Shown in pieces: positions 53,823 through 62,263 of a DNA stretch of 64,000 bases; the first letter of the stretch is position 1, and every line of letters starts with the position of its first letter. Location: assembly GCA_017432005.1 (NCBI GenBank), contig JAFRKA010000026.1:62001-126000 (forward strand), in the 5' to 3' direction. Made by a program: the position numbers and the translations under genes. The notes beneath the pieces are model-generated. The model was not told the origin of the DNA. It did not search any database and was given only the letters and a program-made list of their open reading frames with translations. This DNA comes from Erysipelotrichaceae bacterium (GTDB taxonomy: Bacteria; Bacillota_I; Bacilli_A; Erysipelotrichales; Erysipelotrichaceae).

Positions 53823-55811
53823 TCAATATCCCTTTTCTCTGTAAGATCTGATCAGTTCAGAGATAGATTTATCTGTTTTATCCGCAACCGGATTCTCAGA
53901 ATCGATTATCGTTCCCAATAATTCAATATCTTCATCAGCACATTCTTTCAGATATGAATCACTCAGATCCAGCCATTCATCAAGTGAAAGAATGAATCTC
54001 TCATCAAAATCAAAGAAACGCAAATGATCATCAAAGTATTTTTCGATACCTTTCATGATCTGTTCATATCTGACCCTCTTATTCTCATCCTGGGCATATT
54101 CATATACAGGTATTCCATTCTCATCTATGCCACAGATCGGACTTTCATATGATGTGATCAGGAATTCGCTCATCTTGACCGGCAGATTGTCTCTCATACC
54201 CAATAGTCTTTCTGAGTATGTATCATGTGTGATTTCATTATCCGCAAAATTCCCTGCATAAAATCCTGTCACAATTCTGTCTTTTAGATAATACTTTGCT
54301 CCTTTCTGGGAAGTATAGTTTCCAGAGAACATATCGACAGTAGCGATCCTCAAACAGTCTCCACTTATCTTTTCCAGATGTTTTTTCAAATTATTACTTT
54401 GTTTTAATGACCATTCATCGATTTTTGATTTATATTTATCGTATTCTTTCCTGTTTTCTTCTTCAGTCTCAAATATTTCTATTTCAGGTATGCTGATCTT
54501 CGCAATAGAAAGAATTTTCTTGAGATCTTCAGTAAGTCTGTTTTCGATACTTCCCGAATAGATACAAGCTCTAGACAGATAGACATATTCATTCTCTATT
54601 CTGTAAGTATCATAGAAATACTTTTCATACAGTTCTTTCAGTGCATAGCCGTCTCTTGAAACAAACAGCAGTTTATCGATCTGTTTCTCTTTTGCCTTCT
54701 CACAAAGATAATTCAGATAGCCCATAGCTAAAGGACCACCCAATGAATATCCTAATTCAGTAAAGAATAAATCATTGTTTTTTTTGTTTTCATGTTCAGC
54801 CATCTGTGAAATATAAGCAGAAGCCGCCAAACTGTATCTTCTGTTCATAAAAGAAAGATAAGAACTGTTCTTTTTATCAGACAGGAAACTGTCGACGATC
54901 TTTGGAGTCTGATAGGCATCGATACCACAGGTCCTGGCTTCTGAAAAGTCACTTATATAGTTATCGCCAAAATGAACCATACCTTCCGGTTTTATGTTTT
55001 CCTTTTCAGATACTTCCTTAAACAGTTCTCCTGATCCCTTAGTTTTATTCAGATCGCACGATACATATACTTCATCCATGACATAGTCAGATCCATCGAG
55101 GATCTTTTTAATGACTTTTGAATCAAGATACATATCAGAGACGGCAATAACTCTCTTGTGAAGCTCTTTTGCTTTATCATAGAGAGGCCGGATCTGTGGA
55201 TTTAAATGACAGAACCTGATCTCGCATTCAATCTCTTTTTCTTTCAATGTTTTATATTCATCAGAAATAAACTGATAGATCTCATCAATATTCACTTCTT
55301 TCTGAAGCTGCTTTCTTGCTTCAATTTCAGCTTCTTTTCTTTGCTTAGCGAAACCGCTTTTGTTATATGTTTTCTCCAAATAATCAAATACTTCATTCGC
55401 ATTCACAAAAGGTCTGATAACCAAGGTATCAAAAACATCAAAACTGACGACCTGCTTTTCCTCGATCTTTTTATAATACTCTTCATACGGTATATCGATC
55501 TTTTCGGCATTATAACTGTTCATTATTTCTGTTGCCGGAACAAAAGCTCTTCTTCCTTCATATTTTCCAAAGACTTCATAATGCAGTAATGGATTGACAT
55601 CCTTTATATCGGGATTATTGATCAGATAGTCTTTTGATGAAAAACGTTCTGAAGGATTATAATCCAATTTCCAGCCTTCATTCAGATAATGTTTTGCCGG
55701 ATCAGATCCAATATTGTATTTCTTCTTATACCATTCCTTGTCGAAATAAGCCGATCTTTCAATAACGGCTTTGGGATTGATCTTGAATAGCAGTTTATCT
55801 ACAGTACTCAT
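53823..55811 (-). CDS. HAD-domain polysaccharide-locus protein (COG5610-like)
   Basis: 662 residues. Residues about 22-90 contain two short repeats with WYKKKY/HYLNEG and INNPDI/HYEVFG, a motif often attached to wall-polymer glycosyltransferases. A HAD phosphatase domain follows at about 120-320: SFDVFDTL (D125, D128), AVSDMYLD and HFGDNYISD. The last 330 residues are not recognised. Such proteins recur in capsule and rhamnan loci; the substrate is unknown. Its start overlaps the preceding gene by 4 bp. Confidence 0.75.
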   Translation of the reverse strand: MSTVDKLLFKINPKAVIERSAYFDKEWYKKKYNIGSDPAKHYLNEGWKLDYNPSERFSSKDYLINNPDIKDVNPLLHYEVFGKYEGRRAFVPATEIMNSYNAEKIDIPYEEYYKKIEEKQVVSFDVFDTLVIRPFVNANEVFDYLEKTYNKSGFAKQRKEAEIEARKQLQKEVNIDEIYQFISDEYKTLKEKEIECEIRFCHLNPQIRPLYDKAKELHKRVIAVSDMYLDSKVIKKILDGSDYVMDEVYVSCDLNKTKGSGELFKEVSEKENIKPEGMVHFGDNYISDFSEARTCGIDAYQTPKIVDSFLSDKKNSSYLSFMNRRYSLAASAYISQMAEHENKKNNDLFFTELGYSLGGPLAMGYLNYLCEKAKEKQIDKLLFVSRDGYALKELYEKYFYDTYRIENEYVYLSRACIYSGSIENRLTEDLKKILSIAKISIPEIEIFETEEENRKEYDKYKSKIDEWSLKQSNNLKKHLEKISGDCLRIATVDMFSGNYTSQKGAKYYLKDRIVTGFYAGNFADNEITHDTYSERLLGMRDNLPVKMSEFLITSYESPICGIDENGIPVYEYAQDENKRVRYEQIMKGIEKYFDDHLRFFDFDERFILSLDEWLDLSDSYLKECADEDIELLGTIIDSENPVADKTDKSISELIRSYREKGY

Positions 55812-57526
55812 ATTATTATGAATTCTATTTCTCTATCTCCATACTTCCTGATGAAATGTTCTTTCTGTTCTTCGTTCTCACAGATCAGGACATCTGCTTT
55901 CTCGTAGAATATCTTTTCGATATCAGCAGTTATTTTTTCAGTATGAAAATTTGATGCTTCATGATATTCTTCAGGGATCATGCCATGGCTGTCCCAATAG
56001 ACTTTTGTATCAGGAAGATCGAACACTCTGTACATATCATTGGAAATCTTGTCGCGCATGAAACGGATGACGCTATGTATCAGACAGTTATGGCATTTAC
56101 CTATCAGATCAAGAACTTCTTCAGCCTGAAGGATATCAAAACTGTTGCAGATGATCGTTGCATGTTTATCGTCGATGATATCTACTTTCAGGTGTTCGGC
56201 TATACGGTCTTCTCCTGAAAAATAGATCTTGAAACAATCAGAGAAATATTCATCGACACGTTTTACTCTCTGATTATATTTATTATCAGAATCATCGAAC
56301 ATCGGAGCGATTACAAACATCGTCTTTTGTTTGCTGATTATATCTTTCAATTTTTCTTTATTCCTGTTATCTTTGATGAATTCATTTCGGTCTTCGATCT
56401 TCTTGCCGATCTTTTTGACAAACCAGGATGGGAAACCAAGGCCCTGCTCCTTAACTTTCCGGAAAACGCGTTTAAAGAAGATGATGAATTTTGCAAAGCC
56501 TAATCCAGGAATATGGGAATTTTCAGCTTTCACAAAATCAGTCGTGATCTTTTCAAGATAATCATCAGCCAGCACATCCAAAGCATAAATCTCATTTGCC
56601 TCCCTGAGACATTCTGCCGAGATCTTTTTTCTCAATTCTTCATTTTCTATAAGTTCGCTGATCGCTTTGACCCATTCTTCAGTCGTATTATTTACCAGCA
56701 AACCGTTCTCTCTGTCTCTGATGCCGTAGATATACGGTTCACAGTTGGTATAAATACCCGCGATACCAAAAGAAGCATATTCAACATACTTATTGAAATA
56801 CTTGCAGCGATGGAAATCACTTAAAGGCATCGGAGCCAATCCGATATCCCAGTTACATTTGGCCATATATGCCGTATAGGCATCGTAACCGTCCTGATAC
56901 GGAAGATATTTTAAACCTAATTTGTCTACAAAATCAGGTCTAGCTCCCATTACCTCTATTTCAATTGAATCACCGTATTTATCAGCGATCTGGGTAATGG
57001 CCTCTTCCAATATCTCATTTAGGTCGTGCGCTCTGTCTATAGATCCCGCAAAGCCGATCTTGACTTTCTTGTTTTCTTCTTTACGGTTGATCCTGTTCAA
57101 TGACGGTTCTGCGATATTGTATTTGTATTTAAAAGACGGTCCGTACTTTTCCAACAGCACCGGTGAAGGTGTCAGAAAAGTATCACAGTTGGACATGATG
57201 GTCCTGATATTATGTTGTGTTGAAGGAAGCAGATAATATGGTGAACTGCTCAAATAATCCGGAACGTTTAACAGATCATCGTCCATAACATAGATCAGTT
57301 TCTTTCCGGCTTTCTTTGCGATCTTGGATACATAGGCATCGATATCTGAATCAGAGCGCAAAAAAACGATGATATCGGCCCATTCTACATTTCTTTTATT
57401 GATAAAGTGTGAAATGGAGAATTTATAGTTCAGTTTCCCCTGTTTCTCCAGATATTCCAGCTGACAATGTCCGCATAATAAAACAGAAGGAATAAAAGTT
57501 GTAGAGACGACCAGTACGTTCATCAT
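55808..57526 (-). CDS. GT4-type glycosyltransferase with an extra C-terminal half domain
   Basis: 572 residues. The first 350 form a GT-B enzyme with KIGFAGSIDRAHDL and CNWDIGLAPM, plus a YFNKYVEYASFG acceptor/donor-site segment. A basic linker follows. Residues about 395-572 look like the N-terminal lobe of a second GT4 enzyme (VYWDSHGMIPEEYHE, ADVLICENEEQKEHF), which ends at EFIII where a nucleotide-binding lobe would begin. No lesion is visible; the stop overlaps the next start (ATATGAG). Confidence 0.8.
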   Translation of the reverse strand: MMNVLVVSTTFIPSVLLCGHCQLEYLEKQGKLNYKFSISHFINKRNVEWADIIVFLRSDSDIDAYVSKIAKKAGKKLIYVMDDDLLNVPDYLSSSPYYLLPSTQHNIRTIMSNCDTFLTPSPVLLEKYGPSFKYKYNIAEPSLNRINRKEENKKVKIGFAGSIDRAHDLNEILEEAITQIADKYGDSIEIEVMGARPDFVDKLGLKYLPYQDGYDAYTAYMAKCNWDIGLAPMPLSDFHRCKYFNKYVEYASFGIAGIYTNCEPYIYGIRDRENGLLVNNTTEEWVKAISELIENEELRKKISAECLREANEIYALDVLADDYLEKITTDFVKAENSHIPGLGFAKFIIFFKRVFRKVKEQGLGFPSWFVKKIGKKIEDRNEFIKDNRNKEKLKDIISKQKTMFVIAPMFDDSDNKYNQRVKRVDEYFSDCFKIYFSGEDRIAEHLKVDIIDDKHATIICNSFDILQAEEVLDLIGKCHNCLIHSVIRFMRDKISNDMYRVFDLPDTKVYWDSHGMIPEEYHEASNFHTEKITADIEKIFYEKADVLICENEEQKEHFIRKYGDREIEFIII

Positions 57527-58266
57527 TCTTTTATTCCTTGTGCCTTTCGATATTCTTTACATACCTCATCGGTATCACCGAACATTACTACTTTACCCCG
57601 ATTCAGCCAGATGACTTTATCACACATCTCCTCGATCTTTTCCAGATCATGCGAGACGAATAACACCGTTGCACCGCCTGACATCAGTTCTTTCATGCGG
57701 TTGAAGCTCTTCTCCTGGAAGGCCACGTCACCGACTGCCAGGATCTCGTCAACGATCAGGATTTCAGGCTGAACTACGGAAGCTATCGAGAAAGCCAGCC
57801 TCGCCATCATACCGGAAGAGTAATTCCTGATAGGCATATCGATGAAATCTCTTATCTCCGCAAATTCGATGATATCGTCATATTTTGATTCCAAGTATTC
57901 CTTGGAATAACCTAAAATAGCACCATTCAGATAAATGTTTTCTTTACCAGTCAATTCCAGATCGAATCCAGCACCCAACTCCAGCATCGGAACGATATTA
58001 CCATTGGTTATAATAGTTCCCTCAGTCGGTTTTAAAATACCGGATATAAGTTTAAGAGTAGTTGACTTACCGGCACCGTTCTTGCCGATGAGACCTAAAG
58101 TCTTGCCCTTTTCCAGTTCAAAAGAAACATCATCCAATGCTAAAAACTCATTGAATTTAAGTTTTCCTTTTACAGCATGTGTAAAGATTTCCTTCAGAGA
58201 GTTGATAGGTTCATCAGACATTCTGAATTTCATCGATACATTTCTTACTTCGATCATGTTTTCCAT
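57523..58266 (-). CDS. Polysaccharide ABC exporter, ATPase subunit
   Basis: 247 residues. Walker A GKNGAGKST (about 62-70), signature NYSSGMMARLAFS, Walker B LIVDEILAVGD, and an H-loop SHDLEK. Homologous to TagH/RfbE/Wzt ATPases but lacking the C-terminal carbohydrate-binding domain found in some Wzt proteins. It lies directly downstream of the permease. Confidence 0.92.
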   Translation of the reverse strand: MENMIEVRNVSMKFRMSDEPINSLKEIFTHAVKGKLKFNEFLALDDVSFELEKGKTLGLIGKNGAGKSTTLKLISGILKPTEGTIITNGNIVPMLELGAGFDLELTGKENIYLNGAILGYSKEYLESKYDDIIEFAEIRDFIDMPIRNYSSGMMARLAFSIASVVQPEILIVDEILAVGDVAFQEKSFNRMKELMSGGATVLFVSHDLEKIEEMCDKVIWLNRGKVVMFGDTDEVCKEYRKAQGIKE

Positions 58267-58280
58267 CGTCTGATACTCTC

Positions 58281-59699
58281 CTACAGATACAGCGCAAACT
58301 TATCCTGTGTCTTCTTGAATGTGAATGCACCGATCATGATCGAAATGAATGCAAACAGGAAGCAGAAGATATAAGCTCGCGGTTCAGGTGAAACACCATT
58401 TATAAGGCAGGTACGGGCATTACCGATAAAGTGATATAAAGGATTGAAACGGACAATAAACTTGTACTTCTCTGGAATAATCTCAGCCGGATAGAAGATC
58501 GGCGTAGCATACATCCAGATCTGAGTAAGTACTGACCACAGGAACTGAATATCCCTGAAGAATACCATCAGTGCCGACAGGAACAATCCTATTCCTAAAG
58601 AGAATACGATCAGGCAGGCCAGGAAATAGAAGAACAGCAGGGCCTGCGGTTTAAGATGTACGCCTAAAACAAGACACGCCAGTAACAGCGGGATCAATGA
58701 TATTCCAAGGTTTATCGATGACGAGATGGTCCTCGACAACGGGAAGATATATTTCGGAATATAGACTTTTGTGATCAGCCTGGCGTTACCGCTTATCGAA
58801 CTTAAGCACATCGTCGTACATTCATTGAAGAAACTGAAGCAAACAACACCACTTAACAGATAGACCGGATAGTTCTGGGTATCAGCTTTAAAGAAAGTCG
58901 AGAATACCAAAAACTGCACAGTCATGGTCAGAAGCGGGTTCAGGAAACTCCAGAATACACCGAGAATGGATCTCTTGTATTTTGATTTGAAGTCTCTGAT
59001 TACAAGCTGTGAGATCAGGAAATCATATCGGTAGATAGCCGCAATAGCTATAACGATATAATTCGATCTTCCTTTCAGATACTGATTGTATGTATATATG
59101 AGTAGTGCAGCTAGAAATGCGCCTATTACTCCTACGACATGCCAGTAGTATTTACCGATCGGATTCTCATCAAAACCGGTTATGGAAAAACACAGAGTTC
59201 CTTCGATCTCCTTGCCATTGAAGTTGACTGTTGAATCAGGAACATCTTTGCTCATCATGACTGCCGCGCCATGATTGATTTTGGCAGTGGTGTAGATCTT
59301 TAATGTCAGTTTCTTTCCCTTAAGACCGGTTATCGGCTCTTCAGGTACAAGGTAGATCCTGCTCTGTTCAGGAACATCCACCAGTTTCATGGTATTCCTG
59401 ACTAAAGCCTCATTTCCGTCATAGAGAGAGACGGAAATGATGCCACTGGCATTACGATAGAATTTGGTAAAAACGATCGCCAGCTGTTCTATATTCTCTA
59501 TTTGATTTACAAAATCCTGAGAAACGATACTGCCGGCAACGATTTCGTCTGTGACGGCTGTCGCCTCTGGCATAGCGATATTGCCTGATGAAGCCTTATA
59601 TTTGATCTGATCTCCACCCAAAAAATAAAAAGATACAACCAAAGCTGTATATATCGAAATAATAGCTATGAATATCTTTTTAAGTTTTTCTTTAGACAT
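58281..59699 (-). CDS. Polysaccharide ABC exporter, permease with an added extracytoplasmic domain
   Basis: 472 residues. Residues 218-472 are an ABC-2 permease of the TagG/Wzm type (RDFKSKYKRSILGVFWSFLNP, RFNPLYHFI). Residues 1-205 are an addition: helix at 9-27, a beta-rich domain at 43-175, and a helix at 184-204. The domain is clearly homologous to the small protein encoded next (shared MPxAxAV, VSQxF, PITGL and GTxCF positions). Ordinary Wzm permeases of about 260 residues lack it. It may recognise the polymer or its end. Confidence 0.88.
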   Translation of the reverse strand: MSKEKLKKIFIAIISIYTALVVSFYFLGGDQIKYKASSGNIAMPEATAVTDEIVAGSIVSQDFVNQIENIEQLAIVFTKFYRNASGIISVSLYDGNEALVRNTMKLVDVPEQSRIYLVPEEPITGLKGKKLTLKIYTTAKINHGAAVMMSKDVPDSTVNFNGKEIEGTLCFSITGFDENPIGKYYWHVVGVIGAFLAALLIYTYNQYLKGRSNYIVIAIAAIYRYDFLISQLVIRDFKSKYKRSILGVFWSFLNPLLTMTVQFLVFSTFFKADTQNYPVYLLSGVVCFSFFNECTTMCLSSISGNARLITKVYIPKYIFPLSRTISSSINLGISLIPLLLACLVLGVHLKPQALLFFYFLACLIVFSLGIGLFLSALMVFFRDIQFLWSVLTQIWMYATPIFYPAEIIPEKYKFIVRFNPLYHFIGNARTCLINGVSPEPRAYIFCFLFAFISIMIGAFTFKKTQDKFALYL

Positions 59700-59702
59700 G
59701 AA

Positions 59703-60224
59703 CTATTCGCTTGTCAGACAGAAGCAGATCGTACCCTTCATTTTCTTTGATCCAAAACTGAAATCGGTATTCTCTGAATCGTTGATCATCAGGGCCACAC
59801 CTGTATCAGAATCAGTTACAGGATAGATCCTGATCGTCAGATCCTTGCCGGAAAGACCGGTAATTGGCGAATCTGCTTCAACGATCGTTCTGTGCTGATC
59901 TCTGATCGATTTAACATTGACCGTCTTTTTCAGAACGGTATTGTTACCCTCGACCAGTTCGATCGCAATATTGACATCATCAAGATCATAAAGCCTTGTA
60001 AAGACAACTTCTACCTTCTTGATGTTGTTATTAGTGTTTCTGAATGTCTGGCTTACAACTGTGCCCTTTGTAATCTCTTCTGAGACCGCATTAGCTGCAG
60101 GCATTTCACTGCCGCCGCTGCTCTTACCGGGCGTCGGTAATTTGTCTTTAAACATAAAGAAAACAGCGCCGAGTATAAACAGTGTAAGGATAATTCCTAA
60201 TCCTATAGTTTTTTTCTTATTCAT
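59703..60224 (-). CDS. Small membrane-anchored protein sharing the permease's extracytoplasmic domain
   Basis: 173 residues. One N-terminal helix (about 7-25), a Gly/Ser/Pro linker (30-40), then a beta-rich domain (41-172). Its positions match the permease domain: MPAANAV, VSQTF, VFTRLY, EGNNT, PITGLSGKDLTIRIY, ALMI and GTICF. It is two bases from the permease start, so the two are probably partners. No other family was recognised. Confidence 0.75.
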   Translation of the reverse strand: MNKKKTIGLGIILTLFILGAVFFMFKDKLPTPGKSSGGSEMPAANAVSEEITKGTVVSQTFRNTNNNIKKVEVVFTRLYDLDDVNIAIELVEGNNTVLKKTVNVKSIRDQHRTIVEADSPITGLSGKDLTIRIYPVTDSDTGVALMINDSENTDFSFGSKKMKGTICFCLTSE

Positions 60225-60243
60225 AGGTTATATTCTACCATCT

Positions 60244-61155
60244 TCAGATATAATTTGCTAATACGAGGATTCTGAAGAAAAGATCATTGACTGTTCCCGA
60301 TCTGAAGCATTCTCTGTTCAAAAGCTGCTTTTTAAGCTTATTATCATACATATAATTAGCTACTATATTCAATAATTCTTTCTTTTCTTCATCACATTCA
60401 TCACCATATACATTCAATAAAGACTTTGCAGTATTGCTTCTGTATCTTCTGATATTGCCAAAAAGGAATCTGTTCACTCTTCCGGCAAAAGTTTTAACTT
60501 TATTGGCATTCATTCCGATCTCATTATCGCCGTGCTGTCTGTAATACATATGTGATGTATTATCCAGAATCATTTTGCCAAACATCGTCACGACTTTATG
60601 GATGATCGCATCGTGAATAACACAATATTCTTTATTCACATCGTATTTTAAAATCTGTTTTCTTGCTTTATCGTTAAAGACAAAAGTACATCCCGGAGCG
60701 GTATGGTATAAAAGCGAATGCGCAAAATCTGAGAAGTTATACAGTTCAGAAACATTGGAATCGATTGGATTAAGTTCCTTATCTGTCAATGTATATTTGC
60801 TGCAATACAAAAGCGGAATCGAGCTATCTTCCTTTTCCAGCAGTTCAACAGCTCTTTCCAGTTTATCTTCAAACCAGACATCATCCTGATCGCATAACGC
60901 ATAATAATCAGCTTCTTCACTCTTTCCTATCAGATCCCAAAACGATCTGGCAGGGCCTTTATTTTCTCCGTAATAATATTCTATAAACGGATGTTCACTG
61001 GCGTATTCTTCCAGGATGCCGATAGTATTATCTTTTGAACCGTCGTCTCTGATGAGTATCTTAAAAGGCTTCAGCTTCTGATTCAAAAGTGAATCAAGCT
61101 GTTCCCGGATATATCTCTCACCATTATATGTGGACATCAGAACAATGACTTTCAT
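60244..61155 (-). CDS. GT2 glycosyltransferase, rhamnosyltransferase-like
   Basis: 303 residues. VLMSTYNGERYIREQLDSLL, DDGSKDNT, CDQDDVWFEDKL (metal motif) and HDAIIHKV. This is the RgpB-like branch of GT2 enzymes used in rhamnan synthesis, so a rhamnosyltransferase is the best guess given the rfb genes. Overlaps the next gene upstream by 4 bp. Confidence 0.86.
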   Translation of the reverse strand: MKVIVLMSTYNGERYIREQLDSLLNQKLKPFKILIRDDGSKDNTIGILEEYASEHPFIEYYYGENKGPARSFWDLIGKSEEADYYALCDQDDVWFEDKLERAVELLEKEDSSIPLLYCSKYTLTDKELNPIDSNVSELYNFSDFAHSLLYHTAPGCTFVFNDKARKQILKYDVNKEYCVIHDAIIHKVVTMFGKMILDNTSHMYYRQHGDNEIGMNANKVKTFAGRVNRFLFGNIRRYRSNTAKSLLNVYGDECDEEKKELLNIVANYMYDNKLKKQLLNRECFRSGTVNDLFFRILVLANYI

Positions 61156-62258
61156 CCCATGACCTCATCAATCACTTTCAGGCATCTATCTGTAAATACT
61201 TCTTTAGTGAAGTTTCTGTTGTACAAATCAACAATTTTCTGGTAGTTCTTACGTTGTTTTGTCAGTATATCACTATTGATCTTCATATCATCAGTTATAT
61301 TGATTCCGGCATCATATTCCTCTACCATCTTCCAGGTATCACCTTTGATATTGTTTATGATAGGAAGACCATGTTCAAAATAATCGATACACTTGGTAGT
61401 AAAACCGATATAAAGATTATCTCTATAAACATTTATACCGGCATGGCACTTATCAAAGATCGGTGACTTTTCCTTTTCGTCTCTGATCGCTCCATGATAG
61501 ATCACTTCACATACTTCTTTTAATTCGTTGATAAAAGAATCAGTATTCTCTCCTTCACCGATAACGTGTAAAACAACTTCCTTATCACAATTCTGAATAA
61601 TGCTCTTGATCTTCTGAGTATCTATGATGTTGTTTATTGATCCGATATATACCAGATTCAGTTTATTATCATCCGGTTTCGGATCATTGATTACATCTTT
61701 ATTGTTCCTTGCCCAATATATCGTATCTATCTTTCCTTTATACTCTTTGGAAAGGATCTCATGATAGAAATCACATTCTGTGACCAGATGATCAGCACAG
61801 TTGATATGATTGCTTCTAATATTTCTCCAGATATTGAAAGGCAGAATATTCTTATTCAGATCGACAGGCAGTGATTCAGGCCACATATCGATGATGTCAA
61901 TGATCATCTTTGTTTCTGGATTTCTTTTCTTATACTTATCTGCTTCAGCTATCAGTGAATTAGCTGGGGCAATCAGCCAGATAAGATCAGGCTTATATTC
62001 GCTAAGTAATGCAAAAGCATCTTTCGCAAATTCATGATGTGAAAGCATTCTCTCAACAGACATATTCTTCTTATATGGTTTTGCTTCCAGCAACATGATA
62101 TTGCCGGAAAACTTATCTCTTTTTTCTTTTCTGATATGAGAAAAATCAGAGCTTATGGCTTTCACGTCATAGCCTCTGGAAAGACAGGCATCATAGATAT
62201 AATTCACACGTTCTTCATTCGATTCGAAACATGTGACTATCATTACTTTCATACCCAT
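61152..62258 (-). CDS. GT4-family glycosyltransferase
   Basis: 368 residues, GT-B fold. IDIIDMWPESLP and ECDFYHEILSKEY lie in the first lobe; LVYIGSINNIIDTQKI, HVIGEGENTD and YIGFTTKCIDYFEHGLPII in the second, with the terminal Glu of the family. It adds a sugar to the lipid-linked chain. No membrane segments. Confidence 0.84.
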   Translation of the reverse strand: MGMKVMIVTCFESNEERVNYIYDACLSRGYDVKAISSDFSHIRKEKRDKFSGNIMLLEAKPYKKNMSVERMLSHHEFAKDAFALLSEYKPDLIWLIAPANSLIAEADKYKKRNPETKMIIDIIDMWPESLPVDLNKNILPFNIWRNIRSNHINCADHLVTECDFYHEILSKEYKGKIDTIYWARNNKDVINDPKPDDNKLNLVYIGSINNIIDTQKIKSIIQNCDKEVVLHVIGEGENTDSFINELKEVCEVIYHGAIRDEKEKSPIFDKCHAGINVYRDNLYIGFTTKCIDYFEHGLPIINNIKGDTWKMVEEYDAGINITDDMKINSDILTKQRKNYQKIVDLYNRNFTKEVFTDRCLKVIDEVMG

Positions 62259-62263
62259 ACTTA

